A stretch of DNA of 64,000 nucleotides from assembly GCF_017488845.2 (NCBI RefSeq), contig NZ_CP083370.1:1798001-1862000 (forward strand), read 5' to 3'. Below the pieces are notes generated by a model that saw nothing but the letters and a program-made list of their open reading frames with translations, had not been told where the DNA came from and did no database searches. Source of the DNA: Ensifer canadensis (lineage in GTDB: Bacteria > Pseudomonadota > Alphaproteobacteria > Rhizobiales > Rhizobiaceae). The position numbers and the translations under genes were made by a program. This document shows positions 7,879 through 16,442 of the stretch, one piece after another; position 1 is the first letter of the stretch; each line of letters opens with the position of its first letter.

Positions 7879-8616
7879 TTGCAGATCGTGACCGAACATC
7901 GCCGCAAGGATATCCACAATTCGGACATTCCAGCCGTCTGTGCTGCCTGCGAGGCGCGCCACGGCGGCGTCTGCGGCACGCTGACTGCTGACCAGCTTCT
8001 CGACCTCAGCCGGCATTCGACCCGCAGGCGTGTCGAACCCGGTCGCGAGGTCGTCGGCCAGGGCGAAATGACTGACAGCTACGCCAACATCATCAGCGGC
8101 GTCGTCAAGCTGAGCAAGGTTCTCTCCGACGGACGCCAGCAGATCGTCGGCCTGCAGTTCGCTCCCGATTTCATGGGCCGGCCGTTCACGCGTGAAAGCG
8201 CGCTGACCGCCGAAGCGGCGATCGACACCGACATCTGTTCGTTCCCGCGCAATGTCATCGAGCGGCTCGTTGCCGATGCGCCGGGCCTTGAACACCGCCT
8301 GCACGAACAGGCGCTGAAGGAACTGGACGAAGCGCGCGACTGGATGCTGACGCTCGGCCGCAAGACCGCGCAGGAAAAGGTGGCGAGCTTTCTCTATATC
8401 ATCGCCACTCACATCGATCCGGAAAACGGCACGGCAACAGCATTCGATCTGCCACTGTCGCGCGCCGATATCGCCGACTATCTCGGCCTGACGATCGAGA
8501 CCGTCAGCCGGCAGGTGACCAAGCTGCGCAAGGACAATGTCATCCACATCGAAAACAGCCGTCACGTCACCGTGCCAAGCATGGACCGGTTGATGCAGGT
8601 GGCCGGCATCGACTGA
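7879..8616 (+). CDS. fnrN: FNR-type oxygen-sensing regulator FnrN
   Basis: CRP/FNR family transcription factor, 245 residues. Cys21, Cys24 and Cys32 at the N-terminus plus Cys120 form the four-ligand set for an oxygen-labile [4Fe-4S] cluster. A cyclic-nucleotide-binding-like barrel follows, then a C-terminal winged helix whose recognition helix reads ETVSRQVTKL (the E-SR contact residues match TTGAT half-sites). The start is TTG at 7879 with AGGGA 8 bases upstream; GTG at 7888 is possible. Divergent from hemN, its probable target, with two anaeroboxes between. Confidence 0.93.
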   Translation: MQIVTEHRRKDIHNSDIPAVCAACEARHGGVCGTLTADQLLDLSRHSTRRRVEPGREVVGQGEMTDSYANIISGVVKLSKVLSDGRQQIVGLQFAPDFMGRPFTRESALTAEAAIDTDICSFPRNVIERLVADAPGLEHRLHEQALKELDEARDWMLTLGRKTAQEKVASFLYIIATHIDPENGTATAFDLPLSRADIADYLGLTIETVSRQVTKLRKDNVIHIENSRHVTVPSMDRLMQVAGID

Positions 8617-8635
8617 GTCCGCCGTCCAAGGTTCA

Positions 8636-8760
8636 GCGCGTTTCCGCTTTAAAGAAGTCGCGGAAAACCGCTGCGCACTTCTCCGGGAAATGCTCTATCT
8701 CTTTGTTTTATGCATTCTCCGACGGAAAACCGCTCCGCACTTTTCCTGGAAATGCTTTTA
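8636..8760. repeat. Tandem pair of GGAAAACCGCTxCGCACTT repeat units
   Basis: Two related units (about 8660-8696 and 8722-8757), each reading CGGAAAACCGCTxCGCACTT then CCxGGAAATGCT. Related motifs occur at 58440-58545 and 29570-29630. They are intergenic, with no protein signal. This is a second rhizobial repeat type, distinct from the mosaic palindromes. Confidence 0.6.
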
Positions 8761-9186
8761 ACGCGTGATGACGATGCGCGTGTTTTTCAGCCCGTGTTCA
8801 CGGGCAAGCGCGAAGAACTCCGCGGCATTGTTGGGATGCAACCGCACGCATCCGTGTGAGGCAGGGCGGCCCAGGCGCTTGACATCATAGGTCGCGTGAA
8901 CAGCATAGCCACCGTTGAAGAACACGGCGTAAGGCATTGGCGCATCATCATATTTTTTCGAGCGATGATTGCGCGAAAGCCACTTGGCCTTCCAGCTCCC
9001 CTTCGGCGTGACATAGCCCTTGCGCGCGGTGGAAACCTTCCAGCGATACATCACGACGCCGTTCTGCTTTACCACCATCGTCTGGGAGGAGAGGCTGATC
9101 TTGGCAACGAGATTGGCGGCGTTCAGCGGCTGAACGGAAAACTGCATCAGAACGGCAATCACCACAATCAGGGATGTGTGTCGCAT
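8758..9186 (-). CDS. Periplasmic L,D-transpeptidase (YkuD family)
   Basis: Short secreted YkuD-domain protein, 142 residues, with a signal peptide (about 1-23, cleavage after LNA). The catalytic motif is intact: His97, then His111 and Cys113 in SHGCVRL. Such enzymes cross-link peptidoglycan or attach proteins to it. At 142 residues it is little more than the catalytic domain, with no LysM or binding module. It follows fnrN tail-to-tail across a repeat, so no shared regulation is evident. Confidence 0.85.
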   Translation of the reverse strand: MRHTSLIVVIAVLMQFSVQPLNAANLVAKISLSSQTMVVKQNGVVMYRWKVSTARKGYVTPKGSWKAKWLSRNHRSKKYDDAPMPYAVFFNGGYAVHATYDVKRLGRPASHGCVRLHPNNAAEFFALAREHGLKNTRIVITR

Positions 9187-9213
9187 GCTTCACTCCCCGC
9201 GTGTGAAACCTCG

Positions 9214-9308
9214 ACTGCATGCCTCCGATCAGCGGAGAAAATCCCGCAGCAGGCTTCAGGCGCGTTGCAGCATCCTTTGCGCGTCATATTTGACCCGCAA
9301 GGCCGCAA
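9214..9308. repeat. Degenerate RIME-like mosaic element
   Basis: CTGCATGCC...GCAGCAGG followed by GTTGCAGCATCCTTTGCGCG ... CCCGCAAGG keeps the order and outline of the mosaic palindrome but has lost much of the arm pairing. It fills most of the gap between the YkuD gene and cobD. Confidence 0.55.
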
Positions 9309-9427
9309 TCAGTGGAACCAAACGTCCGCAGAGAATAACCGGCCCGTAATGTTGCAAGTTTAATACATATGGAAAGAAAAGTCTTAATGCCAAGATCAAC
9401 TTGCCGTGGATACGCGGTAGAAACCGA

Positions 9428-10402
9428 TCAAATCATGGCGATCAGAAGAACAGCCAAGGTCATTGCCGAACAAGCACCATAGAATACAGCGATACCGGCG
9501 TCGATGTCTTCGCTTTCGGCAACGGCGCGGCCAGGCCCATTGATCATCGGTTCGCTGACCATGACCCCGCCATAGACGCGCGGACCCGCTAGCTGCAGGT
9601 CCAGCGCGCCGGCCATCGCCGCTTCCGGCCAACCTGAGTTGGGGGAGCGGTGCAGGCCGTGATCGCGAAACGCCACTCCGATCGCATCGGCCGCCGCGGG
9701 GCGCCCACGATGCAGCCAGGCGCCGGCAGCGATCAACAGGACGGATAGTCTCGCTGCCGGCAGGTTGGCGACATCGTCGAGCCGGGCGGAGGCCCAGCCG
9801 AAATTGAGGTATTTCGGCGATTTGTGGCCGATCATCGAATCGGCGGTGTTCAGCATCTTGTAGGCGAGCAGCCCGGGAAGACCGGCAACCGCATACCAGA
9901 AGGCAGGCGCCACCACCCCATCGGAAAAGTTCTCGGCAAGGCTTTCGATCGCGGCGCGGCAGACGGCGGGCGCATCGAGCGTCTTCGGGTCGCGCCCGAC
10001 GATCATCGACACGGCGTTTCGGCCGCCTTCCAGCCCCCCCAACCGCAAGCCTTCGGCAACGCGCCGGACATGATCGCCAAGGCTCTTCTGCGCCAGGAAC
10101 ACCGCAACGACGACAGCCTCGAGCAGGTAGCCGATGGGGGCCATCACCGAGAACAAGCGGTGCAGGATGCTGCCGGCAAGCACGCTGGCAAGCAGCAGCA
10201 CGCCGATCGTCAGGATACCGCGTATTTTCAGGGCGCCGGCACCGAGGCTCTCATGCCTGTTCAGCGCCCCATCAAAAACCGCGATCGCCTTGCCGAAAAA
10301 CACCACGGGATGCGGCAGGCGTGACCAGAGCCAGTCCGGATCACCGACGACACGATCAAGCAGCAGGGCAGCCACAAGGATGAGAAGAATCTCGCTCGAC
10401 AC
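9428..10402 (-). CDS. cobD: Adenosylcobinamide-phosphate synthase CobD (CbiB)
   Basis: Integral membrane enzyme, 324 residues, that attaches aminopropanol (phosphate) to adenosylcobyric acid. Several hydrophobic helices, the N-terminal LLLDRVVGDPDWLW motif and the ASARLDDVANLPAARL region are typical of CbiB/CobD. GTG at 10402 directly abuts the cobC stop (TGA-GTG), indicating coupled translation. Last gene of cobE-A-B-C-D. Confidence 0.93.
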   Translation of the reverse strand: MSSEILLILVAALLLDRVVGDPDWLWSRLPHPVVFFGKAIAVFDGALNRHESLGAGALKIRGILTIGVLLLASVLAGSILHRLFSVMAPIGYLLEAVVVAVFLAQKSLGDHVRRVAEGLRLGGLEGGRNAVSMIVGRDPKTLDAPAVCRAAIESLAENFSDGVVAPAFWYAVAGLPGLLAYKMLNTADSMIGHKSPKYLNFGWASARLDDVANLPAARLSVLLIAAGAWLHRGRPAAADAIGVAFRDHGLHRSPNSGWPEAAMAGALDLQLAGPRVYGGVMVSEPMINGPGRAVAESEDIDAGIAVFYGACSAMTLAVLLIAMI

Positions 10403-11440
10403 TCAGCACTCCCCTGGGCGCAACGCGTCCCCAGGGCGCAACGCGTCCCCACGGCGCAGGGCGTCCGCCAGTCGCCGGTCACCTTCCGCATCGGGCGCAA
10501 GCCCGATCCTGAGCCAGCGAGAATCGTAGTCGAATTTGCGCGTCAGGATCTGCGCCTCGCAGAGATGACGGTGCAAGGCATGGGCATCGGCATGTTCCAC
10601 CAGCACGAACAGCCCGGTTCCACCGATGCGCTTGAGACCGGCCTCATCAAGAACCGCATCGAGCCCGGCGCGACGCTCAAGAATGCCCGCGGCGATCGCT
10701 TGCGTATCGCCGGACATCAATGCCTTGGAGATAACCAGCGCCGGCCCGGACACTGCCCAGGGGCCGAGCCACTCACGAAATGCATCGAGCACGGTATCGG
10801 CTGCCACGACGAAGCCCAGGCGCAGGCCAGCCAGACCGAAAAATTTCCCGAAGGAGCGGAAGACGATGAGATTGTCGTGGGCGCCGACTTGGCCGGCGAC
10901 ACTGAAGTCCGGCTCCAGATCGCCGAAGGCCTCGTCGACGACCAGCACGCCGCCATTCGCCGCCATCGTCGCCGCCATCGCCAGGATTCCTGCCGGCTGG
11001 AAGGCGCGGCCGGTCGGGTTGTTGGGGTTGACCACAACTGCAAGGCCGTGGTCGACGCCAAGATCCTCGGCACGCTCCACCCGATCGACGGCAAAGCCTG
11101 CCGCGGCCAGCACGCGTGCGTATTCGCCATAGGTCGGGCCGAAGACCGCGACGCGGCGACCGGTAGGAACCAGCCGCGGCAACAGCTGGATCACCGACTG
11201 GGTGCCGGGAACCGGCAAGGGCTGGATACCATCGGTTCGGTAGTAGCTGGCGGCGGCAGCGCGCGCGCCATCGATCGTCAGTTTGTCGGGCAGCCGGTGC
11301 CAGGCCTGCTGCGGCACCGGCGGCAATTCGACCGGGCGCGGATTGATGCCGGTCGACAGGTCAAGCCAGTCCTCGAAGCGGCCGCCGAAACGGGCAGCGG
11401 CTTCGGTGACGCCGCCGCCATGCACGATCGGCGCGCTCAT
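10403..11440 (-). CDS. cobC: Threonine-phosphate decarboxylase-like CobC
   Basis: PLP-dependent class I/II aminotransferase fold, 345 residues. In the cobalamin pathway it makes the (R)-1-amino-2-propanol phosphate arm with CobD. The Schiff-base Lys199 lies in SFGKFFGLAGLRLGF; the VVNPNNPTGR loop and VVDEAFGD Asp motif are present. The C-terminus is unusual: an 18-bp tandem repeat (10416-10469) encodes RGDALRPGDALRPGEC, an apparent extension. It overlaps cobB by ATGA at 11437-11440. Confidence 0.9.
   Translation of the reverse strand: MSAPIVHGGGVTEAAARFGGRFEDWLDLSTGINPRPVELPPVPQQAWHRLPDKLTIDGARAAAASYYRTDGIQPLPVPGTQSVIQLLPRLVPTGRRVAVFGPTYGEYARVLAAAGFAVDRVERAEDLGVDHGLAVVVNPNNPTGRAFQPAGILAMAATMAANGGVLVVDEAFGDLEPDFSVAGQVGAHDNLIVFRSFGKFFGLAGLRLGFVVAADTVLDAFREWLGPWAVSGPALVISKALMSGDTQAIAAGILERRAGLDAVLDEAGLKRIGGTGLFVLVEHADAHALHRHLCEAQILTRKFDYDSRWLRIGLAPDAEGDRRLADALRRGDALRPGDALRPGEC
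10416..10469. repeat. 18-bp tandem repeat in the 3' end of cobC
   Basis: GGGCGCAACGCGTCCCCA is repeated exactly twice (10416-10433, 10434-10451), followed by a third diverged unit. It adds six residues per unit in frame, so copy-number change would alter the protein length without a frameshift. Confidence 0.9.
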
Positions 11441-12738
11441 GGCCTGCCCGCAATATCGATGAGATGCATGAACGAGCCGGCGACATTATCGCGCTTCAAA
11501 CCCGCCTGCCCCAGATCTACGCTGGCGGCATCGCTGACGGAAAACAGCCGATCGGCTGCCCCTTCCGAGACGATGGTCGCATAGTGGAATTCGTGCGCCG
11601 TCATGGGTCCATCGAAGAATGTGTTGTCGAGGGGCACGACGCGGCGGTAGCCGAGGTGCCGCCTGCGCTCGGCAAAACTTGTGGTGAGCGGCAGCAGGCC
11701 GAGCATTTCGTAGCGCGCACCGTCGGCCGCGACAAGCCCCTCGCCCAGCACCATGTAGCCGCCGCACTCGCCGAAGATCCGCGCGCCACGCCTGGCCGCC
11801 GTCCCGATACCGGATCGGAAGGCTGCCGCCGCCTGCAGGCGTCCAGCATGAAGCTCGGGATAGCCGCCCGGCAGATAGACCGCATCGGCCGCCACGTCCG
11901 GGCCTTCGTCGGCAAGTGGCGAAAAGAAGGAGATTTCCGCCCCGGCGCGGCGCCAGCCGAAGAGCAGGTGTTCGTAGCAGAAGGCGAAGGCCACATCCCG
12001 TGCCACGGCGATATGCTGGCCGAGCGGTTTGAACCGGGTGACCTCGGCCATCACCCGCTCTTCCGGTGAAAGTGCTGACGCAGCGCGGATCGCGTCGAGA
12101 TCGCAGGTCGCCTCGACCCGGTCCGCCGCATAGTCGATGAAAGTTTCAAGCGTGCCGTGTTCTCCTGCCTGCACCAGGCCGAGGTGCCGCTCGGGCAGCT
12201 TCAGGGCACCATCCTGCCGCAGCACGCCGAAGACAGGCATGGCCACGCGCGTCAGCGCATCGCGCAGCATCATCTCATGCCGATCGCTGCCGACCTTGTT
12301 GAGAATGACGCCGGCAACGCGGATATCTTTGCGGTGATCGGCATAACCGCGCACCAGTGCCGCCACCGAATGCGACATGCGGGCACAATCGACCACCAGG
12401 ATGACGGCGAGATCGAGTGCCGCGGCAAGATCGGCCGGCGCACCGCTGCCGTCGGCGGCACCGTCATGCAGGCCCATCATCGCCTCGACGACGAGCGTGC
12501 GCCCATCGGCGGCGTAGGCCGCATTTGTCGCGAGAAGCGCGGGGCGCATGGCCCAAGGGTCATAGTTGAGGCAGGGCTCGCCGCTCGCCGCGGTATGAAA
12601 TGCCGGGTCGATATAATCAGGACCTGCCTTTCCCGGCGCGATCGCCATGCCGCGCCGTCGCATGGCGCGCATCAGCCCGAGTGTCACCGTGGTCTTGCCG
12701 GAGCCCGAACAGGGCGCGGCGATCAGCAATCCGCTCAT
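11437..12738 (-). CDS. cobB: Hydrogenobyrinic/cobyrinic acid a,c-diamide synthase CobB
   Basis: ATP-dependent amidotransferase, 433 residues, that amidates carboxyls a and c with glutamine nitrogen. The N-terminal P-loop APCSGSGKTT (8-17) belongs to the dethiobiotin-synthetase-like domain. The C-terminal class I glutaminase has nucleophile Cys325 in FGECGGYMV. Length matches the family. It overlaps cobA (12735-12738) and cobC (11437-11440) by 4 bases each, so the block is one translationally coupled operon. Confidence 0.95.
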   Translation of the reverse strand: MSGLLIAAPCSGSGKTTVTLGLMRAMRRRGMAIAPGKAGPDYIDPAFHTAASGEPCLNYDPWAMRPALLATNAAYAADGRTLVVEAMMGLHDGAADGSGAPADLAAALDLAVILVVDCARMSHSVAALVRGYADHRKDIRVAGVILNKVGSDRHEMMLRDALTRVAMPVFGVLRQDGALKLPERHLGLVQAGEHGTLETFIDYAADRVEATCDLDAIRAASALSPEERVMAEVTRFKPLGQHIAVARDVAFAFCYEHLLFGWRRAGAEISFFSPLADEGPDVAADAVYLPGGYPELHAGRLQAAAAFRSGIGTAARRGARIFGECGGYMVLGEGLVAADGARYEMLGLLPLTTSFAERRRHLGYRRVVPLDNTFFDGPMTAHEFHYATIVSEGAADRLFSVSDAASVDLGQAGLKRDNVAGSFMHLIDIAGRP

Positions 12739-13577
12739 GCGGGATCCCTGAGCCCGCGGCTTGCAAGAGGATCGGCCACAAGCTGCCGCCCATCAAGCGC
12801 CCCGATCCAGTCGAGCGACGCCCGCAGGCGCACGACCTCGCCGACGACGACGATCGCCGGCGGCTCCAGACCGGAAGCGATAACATCGGCTTCGGCGCGC
12901 GCCAGCGTCGTTTCGAGCACCGTCTGCTCCGGCGTTGCCGCATTGCAGACGAAGGCCACCGGCTCTTCCGGCGAGCGCCCGGCACCAATGAGATTGGCGG
13001 CGATGGCGCCGATATGTTTCATCGCCATGTACATCACGATCACGGGCGAGCCCGAGGCAATGCCTTGCCAATTGATGCGGTCCGGCACTAGGCCGGAGGA
13101 GTCGTGACCGGTCAGGAACGTGACGGCGTGGTTGACCTCGCGGTGGGTGACGGGAATGCCGGCATAGGCAAGCCCACCAATCCCGGCAGTAATGCCCGGC
13201 ACGATGCGAAACGGGATGCGGTTTTCGACCAGCGTCAGCGCCTCCTCGCCACCCCGCCCGAAGACGAAGGGATCGCCGCCCTTGAGACGCAGGACGCGCT
13301 GGCCGGCGCGCGCCAGCTCGACGAGCCGGAGAGAAATATCGCGCTGTTTCGGCGAAGGCTTGCCACCGCGCTTGCCGGCAAACTCCAGCACGGCGCCCGG
13401 CCGGGCGAGCTTCAGGCAGTCCTCGTTGACCAGCGCGTCGTGAACGATGACATCCGCCTGCCGCAGCGCATTGGCGGCATGAAGCGTCAGCAGGCCGGGG
13501 TCGCCCGGGCCAGCGCCGACGAGCCAGACGGTACCGGGCTCAAGCGCAGGCAGGCCGGAAAAAATCGTGTCGTTCAT
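12735..13577 (-). CDS. cobA: Uroporphyrinogen-III C-methyltransferase CobA
   Basis: SAM-dependent methyltransferase, 280 residues, that makes precorrin-2, the entry step to cobalamin (and siroheme). The SUMT motifs are the N-terminal VGAGPGDPGLLT and RLKGGDPFVFGRGGEE, and the C-terminal PAIVVVGEVVRLR. It is a stand-alone CobA, not fused to CysG dehydrogenase domains. It follows cobE after a 136-base gap that may hold its own promoter. Confidence 0.95.
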   Translation of the reverse strand: MNDTIFSGLPALEPGTVWLVGAGPGDPGLLTLHAANALRQADVIVHDALVNEDCLKLARPGAVLEFAGKRGGKPSPKQRDISLRLVELARAGQRVLRLKGGDPFVFGRGGEEALTLVENRIPFRIVPGITAGIGGLAYAGIPVTHREVNHAVTFLTGHDSSGLVPDRINWQGIASGSPVIVMYMAMKHIGAIAANLIGAGRSPEEPVAFVCNAATPEQTVLETTLARAEADVIASGLEPPAIVVVGEVVRLRASLDWIGALDGRQLVADPLASRGLRDPA

Positions 13578-13713
13578 GCCGTTTCTCCCGCCACGCGCTT
13601 AAAGCCTACCGCTGAACTGCCTTGGCACCGAGCGGATTCAGATTCACAGGAATTCCGCATAGTTATTTGAAATATCTTGCATATCTTTACCAAAACGCGA
13701 TCCGAGAAATAGC

Positions 13714-14172
13714 TCATGATGCGGCCGCCAGGGTTGCCGGCATGATTGCCAGACGGTGATCGGCAGGCCCGGCAATCGCTGCCGTTGCATGTGAAGACGT
13801 GAGCTTGGCAACCAGCAACACGCTTGCCGAGCCGGCGCCGACAAGAGCGGCGCCCTCGGCAACACCGTGGCAGCCGGTATGGGCAAAGACAATCGCCGAG
13901 GGATTTTGCAGCCGGGGCGCTTCGGCTTCAAGCGTCGCCGCATCGAAGAAGCGTGCGGCCACGGCAAAGTGCTCGGCGGCAGCGTGGATCGCCGGCTCGC
14001 CGCGCCTCGCGTCGAGCGAGGCGACGAAGCCGATATCGGCTTTGTCAGCGCCGGCCTGCGCCAACGCCTTTTCGGCAAGCGCAATCACTTCATCAATCGG
14101 CGTGCCGCGCTCGCAGCCAAGACCGAGGACGAGTGGTCCCGGCGGTCGCCGCGCTATGCTGGATGATTTCAT
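13714..14172 (-). CDS. cobE: Cobalamin biosynthesis protein CobE
   Basis: Small protein homologous to the C-terminal domain of CbiG, 152 residues: VLGLGCERGTP at the start, ALAQAGADKADIGFVASLDARRGEPAIHAAA in the middle (shown in parts) and AKLTSSHATAAIA near the end. In aerobic producers CobE is linked to cobA-D but its biochemical role is poorly defined. ATG at 14172 has GAGG 6 bases upstream; an upstream in-frame codon at 14199 is less well supported. Its ATG overlaps the stop of a short upstream open frame (14169-14324). Confidence 0.9.
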   Translation of the reverse strand: MKSSSIARRPPGPLVLGLGCERGTPIDEVIALAEKALAQAGADKADIGFVASLDARRGEPAIHAAAEHFAVAARFFDAATLEAEAPRLQNPSAIVFAHTGCHGVAEGAALVGAGSASVLLVAKLTSSHATAAIAGPADHRLAIMPATLAAAS

Positions 14173-14324
14173 GGTCGACCTCGGCCCCCTTCGCGGCAAT
14201 CCACACGAAGCGCCGCCCGGCTCAAATCCCGGGTCGGTCTGGACAGCACCGATTCCAGCCCCCTGCCTGGGTCGGCCGCATCGGACGCTCTTTCAGTCCG
14301 CCAGAAGCGGACGCCGTCGCACAT
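14169..14324 (-). other. Possible 51-codon leader ORF overlapping cobE
   Basis: ATG at 14324 opens a 51-residue Arg-rich frame (MCDGVRFWRTERASDAADPG start) whose TGA overlaps the cobE ATG as ATGA. The overlap suggests translational coupling, but the ribosome site is weak and no family is recognised. I checked this stretch for a cobalamin riboswitch: only a weak GGAATCGGTG-like segment is present, without a CCCCGCnACTGT or B12 box. The rest of the gap (14325-14628) shows nothing else. Confidence 0.3.
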
Positions 14325-14628
14325 CCGTCATTTTTACCGGAGGCAACCGCACGGGTCAAACCGGATTGCGCCATCGCCATGTCGCGTTTGACGAAACCCA
14401 CCACTCGCCTTCGGCGCGCGCATACCGCCAGAACCGGCAATCGACGGAAGACAGCAAACGCCCATCCGAGTACCCATAGTCTCAGAATAAGGCACTGATT
14501 TCTTGAGAGAATTCTCATCTTGCGACGAGCATCGCAGATGCACCACGACAGAAGGCTTTGCATTTCGCCGCGGCCTCTGACACAAGGCGAGAAAGGCCTG
14601 CATACTCCTCCCTCCTCGAGTCTCTCCC

Positions 14629-15414
14629 GTGCAAGATCTCGCTTTCCACCTGCTCGTGTTCCTGTTCGTTGCCGCCTTCATTGCCGGCTTCATCGATTCG
14701 ATCGCCGGCGGTGGCGGCATGATTACCATTCCCGCCATGCTGATTGCCGGCATCCCGCCGCTCCAGACGCTGGGCACCAACAAGCTGCAGGGGCTGTTCG
14801 GCTCGGGCTCGGCAACCCTTTCCTATGCCCGGCGCGGTCACGTGAACCTGAAAGAGCAATTGCCGATGGCGCTGATGTCGGCGGCGGGCTCCGTGTTGGG
14901 CGCGCTGCTCGCGACCGTCGTTCCCGGCGACGTTCTGAAGGCGATCCTACCCTTCCTGCTGATTGCCATCGCGCTCTATTTCGGCCTCAAGCCGAACATG
15001 GGCGACGTCGACCAGCACCGCCGCATCACGCCGTTCGTGTTCACGCTGACGCTCGTGCCGCTGATCGGCTTCTACGACGGCGTCTTCGGTCCCGGCACCG
15101 GCTCGTTCTTCATGCTCGGCTTCGTCACGCTTGCCGGATTCGGCGTCTTGAAGGCGACGGCACATACGAAATTCCTGAACTTCGGCTCGAATGTCGGCGC
15201 CTTCGCCGTCTTCCTGTTCTTCGGCGCCATCCTGTGGAAGATCGGCCTGATGATGGGCGTCGCCCAGTTCCTCGGCGCCCAGGTCGGCTCGCGCTATGCC
15301 ATGGCCAAAGGCGCCAAGATCATCAAGCCGCTGCTCGTCGTCGTCTCGATCGCGCTGGCCGCCCGGTTGCTGGCCGACCCGACACATCCGCTGCGCATCT
15401 GGCTGGGGCTCTGA
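14629..15414 (+). CDS. TSUP (TauE/SafE, DUF81) family permease
   Basis: Eight-helix-type membrane protein, 261 residues. The family repeats are visible: GFIDSIAGGGGMITIPAML near the N-terminus and GFYDGVFGPGTGSFFMLGF in the second half, both with the TSUP glycine-rich signature. Homologues export or import sulfite, sulfoacetate and related anions; some sit in cobalamin clusters, with unproven roles. The start is GTG at 14629, and no clear ribosome site precedes it. Divergent from cobE. Confidence 0.85.
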   Translation: MQDLAFHLLVFLFVAAFIAGFIDSIAGGGGMITIPAMLIAGIPPLQTLGTNKLQGLFGSGSATLSYARRGHVNLKEQLPMALMSAAGSVLGALLATVVPGDVLKAILPFLLIAIALYFGLKPNMGDVDQHRRITPFVFTLTLVPLIGFYDGVFGPGTGSFFMLGFVTLAGFGVLKATAHTKFLNFGSNVGAFAVFLFFGAILWKIGLMMGVAQFLGAQVGSRYAMAKGAKIIKPLLVVVSIALAARLLADPTHPLRIWLGL

Positions 15415-15419
15415 GGCGG

Positions 15420-15790
15420 GACCCACCTACGCGCTGTTTGCCTGTGCTGCCGAGCGCAGGCGGCCAACGTCATCCTCACGCGACCGGTCAAAGGCTCGGA
15501 TCTGAAGAGCTGGGCGTTGGCGGTCGCCTGACGTGCGGGTCCCAGAAAGGCGCGTGTCGCACTGGCCCGCAAGCTGGCGGTGGTGTTGCACCACATGCTC
15601 ATGGACAGAACCAACTTCATTCCCCACAAGGTGACGCCAGCCATGGCCGCTTGAGCCGGAAGGAGACAACAACACAGGTTTCGGGTGGGCACTGCCATCA
15701 GCCCCCCCGAGCGAGGTCCCTTCGCCGGGACGATGGATGGGTTAGGCCGCAGACTTGGGCGCAGCACTCAGGTGACTGCGCGCCCCTAGA
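15420..15790 (+). mobile_element. IS110-family transposase remnant
   Basis: The frame at 15451-15654 reads as the C-terminus of an IS110/IS116-type transposase: AANVILTRPVKGSDLKSWAL, an in-frame TGA, then KARVALARKLAVVLHHMLMD and a stop at 15654. The catalytic DEDD half is absent. Downstream to about 15790 the sequence (CCGAGCGAGGTCCCTTCGCC and GACGATGGATG) looks like the 3' flank of such elements. No terminal repeats are expected for this family. It is a dead fragment. 15791-15961 shows nothing I recognise. Confidence 0.7.
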
Positions 15791-15961
15791 TTGGCCAGCC
15801 GGTCCTCAGCAGACCCCATAGAGCAGCGGCCCAGCGTCGACTGCGAACAGAAGCAAGCACTCGGCGAGGGATTAAGCTCACAAGGGATTGACTCAAGGCC
15901 CGTTACAGAAGGCCAAGTCTCCCGCACTCCTTGGCGGGAGGTTCGAACTTAGGAGATTACA

Positions 15962-16156
15962 ATGAAAATTATTATCGCCGCAGTGGCATCACTCGCGTTT
16001 GCGACTTCCGCTATTGCTGCTGTGCCGTCGACGCCAACCGAGAAGAAGCCCACTGTCAAAACTGCAGGCCAAGTTGAACTGGCATGGGGCAAAAACCGCT
16101 CGGGCCAAACCACGACATCGTCCGACAAGTACTCGAACGGCAGGACCTTTCGCTGA
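15962..16156 (+). CDS. Small secreted protein, unknown
   Basis: 64 residues. A clear signal peptide (MKIIIAAVASLAFATSAIAA) is followed by a short polar mature part rich in Lys, Thr and Ser (about 44 residues) with no cysteines. The ATG has AGGAG 6 bases upstream, and a strong terminator begins 18 bases after the stop, so it looks like a real single-gene unit. Family unknown. It lies directly beside the IS110 remnant and may have arrived with it. Confidence 0.65.
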   Translation: MKIIIAAVASLAFATSAIAAVPSTPTEKKPTVKTAGQVELAWGKNRSGQTTTSSDKYSNGRTFR

Positions 16157-16173
16157 TCCAGCCTAATGCAAAA

Positions 16174-16193
16174 AGGGCGGCTGCGGCCGCCCT
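16174..16193 (+). terminator. Rho-independent terminator
   Basis: Perfect 8-bp stem AGGGCGGC/GCCGCCCT with a 4-base loop, flanked by A-run and GAATTTT; it could act in both directions. It closes the small secreted-protein gene. Confidence 0.8.
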
Positions 16194-16442
16194 GAATTTT
16201 GGCAATATGCGGCTATGGCGGGAAGCGGTGACGTCCTCCCCAAGGCCCCCGCGGGTGTCACCTCTCACCGTCGGCTCGCCGGTGAAATTCCCGTAACCAA
16301 GACGAAAGTCGAGCAAGGCCGCACCTTGAGCCTCTAGTCGCTAGAGATTTCAGAGTGCCACTCATGCTTCGCCAGTCAGGGGCCGCATGGGGCCGCCTGC
16401 CCGCGAAGCGTCGTGCTGTCCTTCGCTCGCCTTGAGGTTCCA

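Noticed and set aside
14200..14360. Possible second cobalamin riboswitch upstream of cobE
   Set aside because: A GGAATCGGTG-like segment is present but the CCCCGCnACTGT block and the B12 box are missing.
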